Numbered from the stretch's first letter, positions 44,073-53,444 are shown. The stretch is DNA of 64,000 nt from Streptomyces sp. DI166 (GCF_900091315.1 NZ_FLSP01000013.1:1-64000), one strand, 5' to 3'. The notes: generated by a model not told the origin, from the letters alone. Numbers and translations: made by a program.

Positions 44073-47000
44073 ATGACCACCGGCCCGGACACCCAGGCGT
44101 ACGCCGTCGACAACGGCGCCTACGAGGTGCTGCGCGACCGGCTCACCGCGCAGGCCGCCGAACTCGCCCGCCGCGCCGAGGCGCTCAACGCCCGCCGCGT
44201 CGAGGAGTTCGGCGCCACCCGCCTCGAACTGACCGGCACCGAACGGCTGCGCACCGAGCACGCGGGCCTCGCCCGCGACCTCGTCGCCGTCGGCGACACC
44301 CTGCTGTTCGGCGCCGACGACGTCTCCGGCGTCCGCGCGGAACCCGCCGTCGGCGATGTCTTCGCCCTGTACGACCGGGACTTGAACCGGCTGCCCGAGG
44401 ACGCGGTGCCCGGACTGCTCGACGACCCCGAGTTCCGGCGGGAGTTCGCGGCCCTCTTCCGCTACTTCCGGCAGGCCCAGCTGCTCGGCCTGCGCCGCCT
44501 GGAGGGCCGCCTGCTCGCCGTCTTCCAGACCGGTGAGAAGACCGGCGACGTACGGGTACTGCGCTGGGCGGTCGCCCACGACGGCAGCCTGTCCTTCCTG
44601 GACGCGCGCGGCGACCGCGACGACGTGCTGCCGCCCTCCCACGACTTCACCTGGACCGAGGCCACCCGCGAGGACCACGTCCCCGGCGCCGACCGCCCGC
44701 ACGTCCGCGTCGGCGGCGAGGTCCTGGTCTCCACCGTAGGCGGGGCGCTCACCGTCCGCGCCGGAACCGACGACGAGGACCTGTTCACCGAGCCGGTGGA
44801 CGAGCCCCTGCAGTCCCTCGCCGACGCCGGCATCGCGCACGCGCGCGTCGGCGCCCTGCTCCTGCTGCGGGTCCGCCCCTACAAGGAGGACACCGACCGG
44901 TACCTGGTCTTCAACACCCTCACCAGGACCGTCCTGCGCCTCGACGCGGTCGGACTGGCCTGCCGCCGCCTCCCCGACGACCAGGGCATCGTCTTCCCCG
45001 GCGGCTACTGCCTGGCCACCGGCGCCCACAAGGTCTTCGACCTCGACAGCGCCGGACTGGAGTTCGCGGCGGAAGTGCGTTCGCCGTACGGCGAGGACGT
45101 GCTCTACGCCTTCCACGCGCGGGCGCAGGGGCGCGGCCTGCTGCTGTCGTACAACACCATCCGCAAGGAGATCGCCGCCCCGATCGTGTGCCGGGGCTGG
45201 ACCCTGTTCGAGGACGGCGCCCTCGCCGTGCTGCGGGCGGACGGCGACGAGCCGGGACGCGTGCACCCCGTGCAGCTGTGGAGCTCGCCCTACGTCTCCG
45301 ACACCTACGCCGCCGCCCGGCCCGTGGGCGAGGGGCCGCTGGCCCGCATCGGCAACGCCGACCTCGTACGCGGTATCGCGGACTGCCTCGCCGTCACCCG
45401 TGCCGTCGCAGAGACCACCCCGACCACCGAGGTGTACGCCGCCCTCACCGCGGACTGCGCCCGCACCGCCGACGCCCACCACTGGCTGGGTGAGCCCGAA
45501 CTCGGCGATCTGCTCGGGCCGTTGCGGCAGATCCAGAACACCGGCGCCCAAGTACTCGCCGAGTTCGAGACCGTACAGACGCTGACCCGGCAGGCCGCCG
45601 ACGCGCTCACCGAGGCCGCCGACCGGCTCGCCGCCGTCGTACGCCGACTGCGCGGCGAGGCCCCGCGCGAGGCCACCGCGTGGGTGACCGGACTGACCGA
45701 ACTGCGCCAGGCACAGGGGCACTTGCTCACCCTGAAGGACCTCAAGTACGCCGACACCGACCGCATCGACGAACTCGCCGCCGGGGCCGAGGCCGACCTC
45801 GCCGCGTTCGGGAAGCGGGCGGTGACCCACCTCAGCCGCGAGGACGCCTTCGCCGCGCACCTGGACGAGGTCGAGCAACTGGCCGCCGACGCGGAGGCGT
45901 TGACCGGCGTGGCCGCCGCGGCGCCGGTCGAGGAGCGGCTCGACACCCTCGGGGGGGCGCTGCGCACGGTCACCGAGGTCGTCTCCGGCCTCGACATCGC
46001 CGACGCCATCGTGCGCACCGCCGTGCTGGAGCGCATCGCCGAAGTCCTCGGCGGCGTCAACCGGGTCCGTGCCCTGCTCGACGCCCGCCGCCGTGAACTG
46101 CGCGACCGCGAGGGCCGCGCCGAGTTCGCCGCCGAACTGACCCTGCTCGGCCAGACGGTCACCGGCGCCCTCGCCGAGGCCGACACCCCGGACGCCTGCG
46201 ACGACCACCTCGCCCGGGTGCTGGCCCGGGTGGAGAACCTGGAGTCCCGCTTCGGCGACTTCGACGACTTCCTCACCGAACTCGCCGACCGGCGCACCGA
46301 GATCCACGACGCCTTCGCGGGCCGCAAGCAGAGCCTGGTGGACGCCCGCGCCCGCCGCGCCGAACAGCTCACCACGGCCGCCGGACGCATTCTTGGGACG
46401 GTCGCCCGGCGTGCGGCCACCTTCGCCGACGCCGACGCGGTCAGCACCTTCTTCGCCTCCGACCCGATGGTCGCCCGTGTCCGCCGCACCGCCGAGGAAC
46501 TGCGCGAACTCGGCGACGGGGTACGGGCGGAGGAGCTGGACGGCCGCCTGAAGGCCGCCCACCAGGAGGCGCTGCGCGCCCTGCGCGACCGCGCCGACCT
46601 GTTCGGCGACGGCGGACGCACCATCCGCCTCGGCGGTCACCGCTTCGCCGTCACCACCGACCCCTTCGACCTCACCCTCGTCCCGCACGGTGACGGCCTC
46701 GCCTACGCCGTCACCGGCACCGACTACCGCGCCCCCGTCACCGACCCCGCGTTCGCCGACACCCGCCCCTACTGGGACCGGCACCTGCTCTCGGAGTCGC
46801 CCGAGGTCTACCGCGCCGAACACCTCGCCGCCCGCCTGCTGCGTGAGCACGACGCCGAGGCGCTGGCCGCCGCCGACCTGCCCGCCCTGGTGCTCACCGC
46901 GGCGCAGGAGGCGTACGACGAGGGCTACGAGCGCGGCGTCCACGACCACGACGCGACCGCGATCCTCACCGCCCTGCTGCCCCTGTACGAGCAGGCGGGC

Positions 47001-48950
47001 ACCCTGCGCCACGAGCCCGCCGCCCGCGCCGCCGCCCAGTTGTACTGGGCACACGGCACCGCCCCCGAGGAGCGGGCGGCCTGGACCCGGCGCGCGGTGT
47101 CCATGGCCCGCGCCCGCGACACCTTCGGGCTCGCGCCCGCCATCGCCGACCTCCAGGCCGAACTGGCCGAGGCGGCGGGCGGCCCGGAGGCGGCGGCCTA
47201 CCTCTTCGAGGAGCTGACCACCGGCCCCGAGGGGTTCGTCCTGGCGGCCGGGACGCGCACGCTGCTGGACAAGTTCCGGCGCGCCACGGGCGGTTCGGCC
47301 TACGACGAGGACCTGGCGGCGCTGGCCGACCCGGCCGCCCGGCACCAGCTCGTCGAGGGGTGGCTCTCGGCGTACGCCGCCGCCAGTGGCGAGGAGGTGA
47401 GCGCCGGGGACCTGGCCGAGGCGGTGGCCGCCGAGCTGTGCCCGGACCTGCCCCGGTACGTGTCGGAGGCGGCGCTGGAGACCACCGTGGACGGACTGCT
47501 CGGCAGCCACCCGCGCATCGACGGCCGCCGACTGCGCCTGCGCGTCGACGACTTCCTCGCCCGCACCCGCCGGTTCGCCGAGCAGGAGGTGCCCGCCTTC
47601 CGCGCCTACCAGCGCCGCCGTACCGAGCTGGTCACCGCCGAGCGCGCACGCCTGCGCCTGGACGACCACCGGCCGCGCTCGCTGGCCGCCTTCGTGCGCG
47701 GACGCCTCATCGACGAGGTGTATCTGCCCCTCATCGGCGACAGCCTCGCCAAGCAGCTCGGCACCACGGGGGAGTCCAAGCGCACCGACACGGGCGGACT
47801 GCTGCTGCTCGTGTCCCCGCCCGGCTACGGCAAGACGACGCTGATGGAATACGTCGCCGACCGGCTCGGCCTGATGCTGGTGAGGATCAGCGGACCCGCC
47901 CTCGGCCACGGCGTGACCTCGCTGGACCCGGCCGAGGCGCCCAACGCCACCGCCCGCCAGGAGATCGAGAAGATCAACTTCGCGCTGGCGGCGGGCAACA
48001 ACACCCTGCTGTGCCTGGACGACATCCAGCACACCTCGCCCGAGCTGCTGCAGAAGTTCATCCCGCTGTGCGACGCGACCCGCCGTATCGACGGTGTGCG
48101 GGACGGCGAGCCGCGCACCTACGACCTGCGCGGCAAGCGCTTCGCCGTCTGCATGGCCGGCAACCCCTACACCGAGTCCGGCGCCCGCTTCCAGGTGCCC
48201 GACATGCTCGCCAACCGGGCCGACGTGTGGAACCTCGGCGACGTACTGACCGGCAAGGACGACGCCTTCGCGTACAGCTTCCTGGAGAACGCGCTCACCT
48301 CCAACCCGGTGCTCGCCCCGCTCGCCGGACGCGACCGCCGCGACCTGGAGGTGTTCGTCCGCCTCGCCGCCGACGACCCCACGGCGCTGCCGGACCAGCT
48401 CACCCACCCCTACGCGCCGGTCGAGGTCGAGCAGATCCGGGCCGTACTGCGGCACCTGCTGCGGGTGCGCGAGACGGTGCTCGCCGTCAACGCCGCGTAC
48501 ATCGCCTCCGCGGCCCAGTCGGACACGACCCGCACCGAGCCGCCGTTCAAGCTCCAGGGCTCCTACCGCACGATGAACAAGATCGCCCAGCGGATCCGTC
48601 CCGTCATGAACGACGCCGAGGTCGCCGCCGTGGTCACCGACCACTTCACGGCCGAGGCCCAGACCCTGACGGAGGGCGCGGAGGCGAACCTGCTCAAGCT
48701 GGCCGAGCTGCGCGGCACCCGGACCCCGGAGCAGGCCGCCCGCTGGGCGGAGCTCAAGTCCGCCTACGTCCGCACCCAGGCCCTGGGCGGCCCGGAGGAG
48801 GACCCCGTGGTCCGCGCCGTCGCCGCCCTCGGCCTCCTCGCCGACCGGGTGGCGGCGGTGGAATCCGCCATCACCCGGGCCGCGGACCCCCGCAACCTCC
48901 TGGCGAACCCCCACGCCCGGCACGCCGACCGACCCCAGGAGCGGCCATGA
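44073..48950 (+). CDS. Giant AAA+ ATPase partnered with flotillin
   Basis: A 1625-residue protein. Residues ~1-450 are strand-rich and acidic, with beta-propeller-like short repeats (FGADDVSGVRAEPAVGDVFAL; RYLVFNTLTRTVLRLDAVGL, two pieces). Residues ~450-900 are long helices and coiled coils. A helical region to ~1200 follows, and a C-terminal AAA+ domain has Walker A PPGYGKTT with Lys1254, Walker B LLCLDDIQ with Asp1316-1317 and a sensor-like CMAGNPYT. Homologues are often labelled DNA repair ATPase; I know of no experiment behind that name. GAGGGG 5 nt upstream sets the ATG. The stop overlaps the start of a 58-residue gene (ATGA). Cellular role unknown; a membrane-tethered remodelling machine is a reasonable guess. 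Confidence 0.85.
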   Translation: MTTGPDTQAYAVDNGAYEVLRDRLTAQAAELARRAEALNARRVEEFGATRLELTGTERLRTEHAGLARDLVAVGDTLLFGADDVSGVRAEPAVGDVFALYDRDLNRLPEDAVPGLLDDPEFRREFAALFRYFRQAQLLGLRRLEGRLLAVFQTGEKTGDVRVLRWAVAHDGSLSFLDARGDRDDVLPPSHDFTWTEATREDHVPGADRPHVRVGGEVLVSTVGGALTVRAGTDDEDLFTEPVDEPLQSLADAGIAHARVGALLLLRVRPYKEDTDRYLVFNTLTRTVLRLDAVGLACRRLPDDQGIVFPGGYCLATGAHKVFDLDSAGLEFAAEVRSPYGEDVLYAFHARAQGRGLLLSYNTIRKEIAAPIVCRGWTLFEDGALAVLRADGDEPGRVHPVQLWSSPYVSDTYAAARPVGEGPLARIGNADLVRGIADCLAVTRAVAETTPTTEVYAALTADCARTADAHHWLGEPELGDLLGPLRQIQNTGAQVLAEFETVQTLTRQAADALTEAADRLAAVVRRLRGEAPREATAWVTGLTELRQAQGHLLTLKDLKYADTDRIDELAAGAEADLAAFGKRAVTHLSREDAFAAHLDEVEQLAADAEALTGVAAAAPVEERLDTLGGALRTVTEVVSGLDIADAIVRTAVLERIAEVLGGVNRVRALLDARRRELRDREGRAEFAAELTLLGQTVTGALAEADTPDACDDHLARVLARVENLESRFGDFDDFLTELADRRTEIHDAFAGRKQSLVDARARRAEQLTTAAGRILGTVARRAATFADADAVSTFFASDPMVARVRRTAEELRELGDGVRAEELDGRLKAAHQEALRALRDRADLFGDGGRTIRLGGHRFAVTTDPFDLTLVPHGDGLAYAVTGTDYRAPVTDPAFADTRPYWDRHLLSESPEVYRAEHLAARLLREHDAEALAAADLPALVLTAAQEAYDEGYERGVHDHDATAILTALLPLYEQAGTLRHEPAARAAAQLYWAHGTAPEERAAWTRRAVSMARARDTFGLAPAIADLQAELAEAAGGPEAAAYLFEELTTGPEGFVLAAGTRTLLDKFRRATGGSAYDEDLAALADPAARHQLVEGWLSAYAAASGEEVSAGDLAEAVAAELCPDLPRYVSEAALETTVDGLLGSHPRIDGRRLRLRVDDFLARTRRFAEQEVPAFRAYQRRRTELVTAERARLRLDDHRPRSLAAFVRGRLIDEVYLPLIGDSLAKQLGTTGESKRTDTGGLLLLVSPPGYGKTTLMEYVADRLGLMLVRISGPALGHGVTSLDPAEAPNATARQEIEKINFALAAGNNTLLCLDDIQHTSPELLQKFIPLCDATRRIDGVRDGEPRTYDLRGKRFAVCMAGNPYTESGARFQVPDMLANRADVWNLGDVLTGKDDAFAYSFLENALTSNPVLAPLAGRDRRDLEVFVRLAADDPTALPDQLTHPYAPVEVEQIRAVLRHLLRVRETVLAVNAAYIASAAQSDTTRTEPPFKLQGSYRTMNKIAQRIRPVMNDAEVAAVVTDHFTAEAQTLTEGAEANLLKLAELRGTRTPEQAARWAELKSAYVRTQALGGPEEDPVVRAVAALGLLADRVAAVESAITRAADPRNLLANPHARHADRPQERP

Positions 48951-49123
48951 CCCCCTTCCTCGTCCCCCTCACCGTCGCACTGCTGATCGTGGCGGCCTCC
49001 ACGGCCCTGCTGATACGACGCGACCGGCGGTCCATGAGCGCGGGCCCCGCTCAGGAACCCCCGCGCCGCGGCTCCGTGACCGTCCGGCTCGGCCGCCGCC
49101 CGAGCAGCTCCGCCAGCCCCTGA
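48947..49123 (+). CDS. 58-residue single-pass membrane protein, third gene of the flotillin operon
   Basis: The ATG overlaps the ATPase stop (ATGA), and AGGAG stands 5 nt upstream, so it is translated by coupling. Residues 4-23 form one membrane helix (FLVPLTVALLIVAASTALLI), followed by a basic cytoplasmic tail (RRDRRS, then P-P-R-R-G). The final 73 nt overlap the end of the convergent RCK gene. I know no family for it; a small anchor or regulator for the ATPase is the simplest idea. Confidence 0.7.
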   Translation: MTPFLVPLTVALLIVAASTALLIRRDRRSMSAGPAQEPPRRGSVTVRLGRRPSSSASP

Positions 49124-50988
49124 CGGGTCGCCGCGAGGACCACCCGGTCCTCCCCGCGCAGGACGTATCCGGGGTGCAGGTCCCAGATGAGGCCCGCGTG
49201 GCGGTTCTCCGGGTGGGGAGTGGCGGCGAGGTCGGGGACCCGGTCGGCCGCGTCGGCGGTGTCCAGGGCGATGACCCGCCAGGCACCGGGGCGGAAGGAC
49301 TCGGCGACCGTGCGGCCTTCGAGCTGGGGGTGCCCGGCGACCTCCAGGGCGGCGAAGACCAGGACGCGGCGTTCGACCGGGATGGCGCCCAGGATCTGGC
49401 GGCCCATCATGGCGCCCGCGAAGGCGGGTGCGGCCAGCGTGGACACGCTGCGGCTGCGGGTCAGCGCCCGGGGGTGCGCCGCGCGCAGGGTGCGGTAGAC
49501 GGCGGCGGCGAAGTCGTCGTCGTACAGCCGCAGCGCCACCCGCAGCTCCGGCTGCACCGAGCGGGCGTACAGGGCCGCCTCCAGGTTCGTGGTGTCACTG
49601 CTGGTCAGGGCCAGCAGGGCGTGCGCGCGGCGGACGCCCGCGGCCTCCAGCACCCCCTCCTGGGTGACGTCCCCGATGACGGTGGGGATGCGCAGCCGCC
49701 GGGCCAGCGCGATGCCGCGCGCCTCGGGATCCTCCTCCACGCACACCACGGGGATGTCGAGTTCCCTCAGCCGCGCCAGCACGCGCGTGCCGATCTTGCC
49801 GAGGCCGAGCAGCACGACATGCCCGGACAGCCCCCGCGGAGGGCGGCGCAGCGCGGCGGCGGTGCGGAAGGCGCCGAAGGCCTCCAGCGCGGCGGCGAAC
49901 AGCACCGGGAGCAGCAGCAGACCCGCGAGCGCGGACAGCAGTTGGAGCACCTGGCGGGACGTGGACTCGCCGTGCGCCGGGTCGTTGATCGCGAAGAGGT
50001 CGAGCAGGACGACGTACGCCGCGTGCAGCGGATGGTCGCCGGTGGTGATCCGGGTCGCCACGCCCAACCCCAGGACGCAGAGCGCGAGCCCGGCCACCGA
50101 CCAGCGCAGCCGGCGGGAGAAGAGCGAGCCCAGCGGTGCGACCGGGCCCATCCGCAGCCGGGGCGGGGACGTGGGCGCGGAGTGCGTGACCGTCTCCAGC
50201 ACCACCGTGCCGCGTCCGGCGGCCGCGGCCACCGCGTCGTCGTCCGGCAGCAGCGTCGGGCCCTCCCGTCCGCTGGCGTCCGAACCCTCCGACCCCGCGG
50301 GGTCGTTGGTGGTCGAGGACAACAGCGCGAGCGTGCACAGCCCGGGGTCATCGGCACGGTCCGACCCCGCCGGGTCGCGTTCCACGGCGCGCAGCAGCAG
50401 CCCGTCGGCCTGGACGACCTTGCTGGTGCCCGCGATGGCGGTGGCCGCGAGCGCGGGCGCCGCGGTGTCCGCGTCGGACAGGACGGTGGTCGAGGTGTCC
50501 AGGGCGTGCGGGTCGAGGCCGGGCACGGCGAGCGCCGCCGCCTGGTCGAGGACCTGCTCCAGATGCTGGCCGAGCTTGCGGTTGTACAGCCGGATCACCA
50601 GCCGCAGCCGGGGATTGAGGCGGCGGGCGGCCAACGCGGCGTGGATGTTCGTCTCGTCGTCGTCATGCACGAGCGCCAGCGCCGCCGCCTCCCGCACCCC
50701 CGCCTCCACGAGCGCGGACTCGTCCAGCGCGGGCGCCTGCAGCACCCGCGGCCCGTCCGCCTCCCCGCCGCCCCCGCGGCGCATCGCGGCCTGCAGCCGG
50801 GCGAACAGCGCCGCCGCCGCGGACGAGGTCGCCGAGGCCCTGGGCTCGCCCGGCACGACGAGCGTCACGCGTTCCCGGTAGACCGAGGCGAGTTCGGCGG
50901 CCAGCCGCTCGGCGAGTGTGTCGTTCCCGCAGACGATCATGTGCCCGGGGCCCTCGGCGGGCCGGGCGGGCCGATCGAGTAAAGCCAT
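49051..50988 (-). CDS. Two-RCK-domain ion channel/transporter-like protein; TTA at codon 3
   Basis: A 645-residue protein with an unusual order. An N-terminal RCK/TrkA-N NAD-binding domain (GHMIVCGNDTLAERLAAELA; ALVHDDDETNIHAALAARRL) comes first. Two or three membrane segments with a pore-like stretch follow at ~290-395 (AGLALCVLGLGVAT; LHAAYVVLLDLFAIND; ALAGLLLLPVLFAAAL). A second TrkA-N domain (GHVVLLGLGKIGTRVLARL) and a TrkA-C-like end complete it. This RCK-TM-RCK layout resembles large CASTOR/POLLUX-like channels more than KtrA. The ATG has GGAGG 11 nt upstream; the third codon is TTA (plus-strand 50980-50982). Start at Met17 (MIVCGND) is the alternative and would remove the TTA. Confidence 0.85.
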   Translation of the reverse strand: MALLDRPARPAEGPGHMIVCGNDTLAERLAAELASVYRERVTLVVPGEPRASATSSAAAALFARLQAAMRRGGGGEADGPRVLQAPALDESALVEAGVREAAALALVHDDDETNIHAALAARRLNPRLRLVIRLYNRKLGQHLEQVLDQAAALAVPGLDPHALDTSTTVLSDADTAAPALAATAIAGTSKVVQADGLLLRAVERDPAGSDRADDPGLCTLALLSSTTNDPAGSEGSDASGREGPTLLPDDDAVAAAAGRGTVVLETVTHSAPTSPPRLRMGPVAPLGSLFSRRLRWSVAGLALCVLGLGVATRITTGDHPLHAAYVVLLDLFAINDPAHGESTSRQVLQLLSALAGLLLLPVLFAAALEAFGAFRTAAALRRPPRGLSGHVVLLGLGKIGTRVLARLRELDIPVVCVEEDPEARGIALARRLRIPTVIGDVTQEGVLEAAGVRRAHALLALTSSDTTNLEAALYARSVQPELRVALRLYDDDFAAAVYRTLRAAHPRALTRSRSVSTLAAPAFAGAMMGRQILGAIPVERRVLVFAALEVAGHPQLEGRTVAESFRPGAWRVIALDTADAADRVPDLAATPHPENRHAGLIWDLHPGYVLRGEDRVVLAATRQGLAELLGRRPSRTVTEPRRGGS

Positions 50989-51274
50989 GCTGGACGGCAC
51001 CTCCGACTGCGAACGATCTTCATGTGTCCGCCCCCACCATGCCCTGTCCGCCCCGGCCGCCGACACCGGCATGCCGTTGCCGCCGCCCCTCCTGGGCGAG
51101 TTGCGGTGTTCGTGCAGTTCGGGCGGCGCGAAACTGCCGGACCCGGGCAGTGACGACGGGCCGTCGGCGGGGGACACTGAGCGCACAAGGAGCCGAGCGC
51201 CACGGCTGCCGTATCCGCTCGTCCAGGGCCGGGAGGTAGCTTGGTTGACAAGGCCCCTGAAGGAGGGCGATTCG

Positions 51275-51712
51275 ATGCCGTGGTTCGTCTGGCTGCTCGC
51301 CGCCGCGGCACTGGGTGCCGCGGAGTTCTTCACCCTGACGCTGGTCCTCGGCCTGCTGGCGGGAGCAGCGCTGGTCGCCGCGGTGGTGGCCGGTGTGGGC
51401 GTCGGCCTGCTCGGCCAGCTGCTGGCCCTGGGTGCTACGGCGGCGGCGGGCCTGCTGCTCGTCCGTCCGGTCGCGCTCAGGCAGATGGCGCAGCCGTCCC
51501 TCTCCCACGAGGGCACCGACGCGCTGATCGGCAGACGGGCCGAGGTCGTGCGGGAGGTCACCGCAACCCACGGCCTGATCAAGCTCTCCGGCGAGGAGTG
51601 GACCGCCCGTTCCCTGGACGAGAGCCTGGTCATCCCGGTCGGTGCGCTGGTGGACGTCATGGAGATCGACGGCGCCACGGCCATCGTCTACCCCCGCGAG
51701 CTCCTTCCGTGA
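51275..51712 (+). CDS. NfeD-family membrane protein
   Basis: A 145-residue protein with two or three N-terminal membrane segments (PWFVWLLAAAALGAAEFF; LVLGLLAGAALVAAVVAGVG) and a C-terminal OB-fold domain (GTDALIGRRAEVVREV, LIKLSGEEWTARS, VEID-type end). NfeD proteins work with SPFH/stomatin partners; here the stomatin gene starts 29 nt downstream. AGGAGGG 7 nt before the ATG is a strong site. It diverges from the RCK gene across 286 bp in which I see no gene. Confidence 0.92.
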   Translation: MPWFVWLLAAAALGAAEFFTLTLVLGLLAGAALVAAVVAGVGVGLLGQLLALGATAAAGLLLVRPVALRQMAQPSLSHEGTDALIGRRAEVVREVTATHGLIKLSGEEWTARSLDESLVIPVGALVDVMEIDGATAIVYPRELLP

Positions 51713-51741
51713 TCGGTTGACCGTCCAGCAACGGAGGCACA

Positions 51742-52833
51742 GTGGATCCCGTCGTCATCCTCGCCCTTGTGGCGGCCCTCGTGGTCGTCTTCCTGGTGGC
51801 CGCCACTGTGCGGATCGTCCCGCAGGCGCGCCGCTACAACATCGAGCGGTTCGGCAGATACCACCGCACGCTGCAACCCGGGCTGAACCTGGTGATCCCG
51901 GTGGCCGACCGCATCAACACCCGGCTCGACGTGCGCGAGCAGGTCTACTCCTCGGACCCGCGCCCGGTGATCACCGAGGACAACCTCGTGGTCAACATCG
52001 ACACCGTCCTCTACTACCAGATCACCGACCCGCGGGCGGCGGCCTACGAGGTCGCCGACTACCTCCAGGCCATCGACCAGCTCACCGTGACCACCCTGCG
52101 CAACGTCATCGGCTCCATGGACCTGGAGGAGACCCTCACCTCCCGCGAGGAGATCAACTCCCGGCTGCGCGCGGTCCTCGACGACGCGACCGGCAAGTGG
52201 GGCATCCGGGTCAACCGCGTAGAGATCAAGGCCATCGACCCGCCCGCCACCATCAAGGAGGCCATGGAGAAGCAGATGCGCGCCGAGCGGGACAAGCGCG
52301 CGGCCATCCTGCACGCCGAGGGCGACCGGCAGGCCAAGATCCTCACGGCCGAGGGCACCCGGCAGAAGGACATCCTGGAGGCGCAGGGCGCGCAGCAGGC
52401 CATGATCCTTCGGGCGGACGGCGAGGCGAAGGCCGTGGAGCTGGTCTTCCAGGCCGTGCACCGCAACAACGCCGACGCCAAGGTCCTCGCGTACAAGTAC
52501 CTGGAGACCCTCCCGCACCTCGCGGGCAGCGACAACAACACCTTCTGGGTGATCCCCGGTGAGCTGACCGAGGCGATCCGCACCGTCAGCCGCGCCTTCG
52601 GGGAACAGGCCGGAGAGGCCCCGGCGCCGGCCGCGCAGGGCGAGGAGCCGGGTCCGGCGGAGGAGGAGCGTCGTACCCCCGAACTCGACACCGGCTGGTC
52701 GGCCACGCTCAACGCCGCCGAGGCCGCCGACGAGGCGGGCAAGCAGGCCGCGGCCGCGGTCAGCGACGCGAAGGCGGAGGCGGAGGCCGCGCAGTCGACG
52801 GCGCCGCGGGGGAGGCAGGCGCCCGGCGGGTGA
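51742..52833 (+). CDS. Stomatin/prohibitin-type SPFH protein
   Basis: A 363-residue protein. It has an N-terminal membrane helix (VVILALVAALVVVFLVAATV), then an SPFH domain to ~200 (RIVPQARRYNIERFGRYH, LNLVIPVADRINTRLDVRE, VNIDTVLYYQITDPRAAAYEV in parts). A coiled coil follows with RAERDKRAAILHAEGDRQAK, and the C-terminal tail is Ala/Glu-rich and disordered. It forms membrane microdomain oligomers with NfeD. The GTG start follows GGAGG. The tail beyond residue ~285 varies in the family. Confidence 0.93.
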   Translation: MDPVVILALVAALVVVFLVAATVRIVPQARRYNIERFGRYHRTLQPGLNLVIPVADRINTRLDVREQVYSSDPRPVITEDNLVVNIDTVLYYQITDPRAAAYEVADYLQAIDQLTVTTLRNVIGSMDLEETLTSREEINSRLRAVLDDATGKWGIRVNRVEIKAIDPPATIKEAMEKQMRAERDKRAAILHAEGDRQAKILTAEGTRQKDILEAQGAQQAMILRADGEAKAVELVFQAVHRNNADAKVLAYKYLETLPHLAGSDNNTFWVIPGELTEAIRTVSRAFGEQAGEAPAPAAQGEEPGPAEEERRTPELDTGWSATLNAAEAADEAGKQAAAAVSDAKAEAEAAQSTAPRGRQAPGG

Positions 52834-52997
52834 GCTCCGCGACCCCGTCCCACCTTCCAGGGCACCTTCGGCATGGAGTTGTCGCAGACCTGGCCCAGTA
52901 CATCCCCGCGGGAGACCTGTGTGCTGACGCCCAGCCCGCCGGGGACGTTGGTGAGGTGGGTGCAGAAGCCGCCCATTTCGCCGTTGGGGGAGCGCAT
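52834..52997 (-). pseudogene. Fragment resembling an M23-type peptidase
   Basis: Read leftward from 52997, about 45 residues resemble the core of an M23 (LytM-like) peptidase: EMGGFCTHLTNVPGG then VSTQVSRGDVLGQVCDNS. There is no start context, the N-terminal catalytic His/Asp block is missing, and the frame runs on into the antisense of the stomatin gene. I take it as gene debris; the resemblance is by eye only. Confidence 0.35.
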
Positions 52998-53012
52998 GAA
53001 CAGCTGATGGAG

Positions 53013-53444
53013 CTAGCTGTGCGGAGTAAGCACCATATACGTCACTGCTGTTCCATCGTCCATGGTGCCTCTGAACAGTTGTTCGTTCAGCAAGGGTGAG
53101 GTTGTGAGCACCGAGGCCAAAACGCCAGCGGCAGAACTGACGTACCGCAGGATCGCTGGCGCTGCACCGAAGCCGAGCGCGTCTTCGATTTCCTTCATGC
53201 CTGCCTCGGTGAGGAGTTCACTGATTACGTCGTCGACCTCGCTCGGCCGGTCAGGCGGACCGTTGTAGATTGTCACGTAGTAGCCGTTTCCCTGACGCGC
53301 ACTGACGGTGATCTGGGCGTCGTCTCGAATTGCTTTGCCCTGTGGCGCTTCTGAGGGTATCGGGATCAGAGTGCCGTCGTTTTCGGGCGCCGCTTCGAAT
53401 CGGGTCGTATTGTCGCTTGCCGGGTTGGGAAGTGTGTCCGTCAC
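53013..53444 (-). CDS. Small hypothetical protein in a lower-GC island
   Basis: A 143-residue acidic protein starting at GTG with AGGAAGG 7 nt upstream. After a disordered N-terminus (~1-40) there is a strand pair (DDAQITVSARQGNGYYVTIY) and a helical part (VDDVISELLTEAGMKEIEDAL; PAILRYVSSAAGVLASVL), then a short strand end (GTAVTYMVLTPHS). No family is recognised. Its base composition is clearly lower in GC than its neighbours, consistent with acquired DNA. It stands in a region of gene remnants but is itself intact. Confidence 0.7.
   Translation of the reverse strand: MTDTLPNPASDNTTRFEAAPENDGTLIPIPSEAPQGKAIRDDAQITVSARQGNGYYVTIYNGPPDRPSEVDDVISELLTEAGMKEIEDALGFGAAPAILRYVSSAAGVLASVLTTSPLLNEQLFRGTMDDGTAVTYMVLTPHS

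Noticed and set aside
43878..48923. Minus-strand open frame of 1681 codons antisense to the giant ATPase gene
   Set aside because: Typical antisense shadow in GC-rich coding DNA: biased Gly/Val/Arg/Glu composition, no domains, no ribosome binding site, and the plus strand encodes a clear AAA+ protein.
52830..53099. Plus-strand 89-codon frame overlapping the stomatin stop codon
   Set aside because: It covers the antisense of the peptidase-like fragment and of the small hypothetical gene, has no ribosome binding site, and shows a mixed composition.
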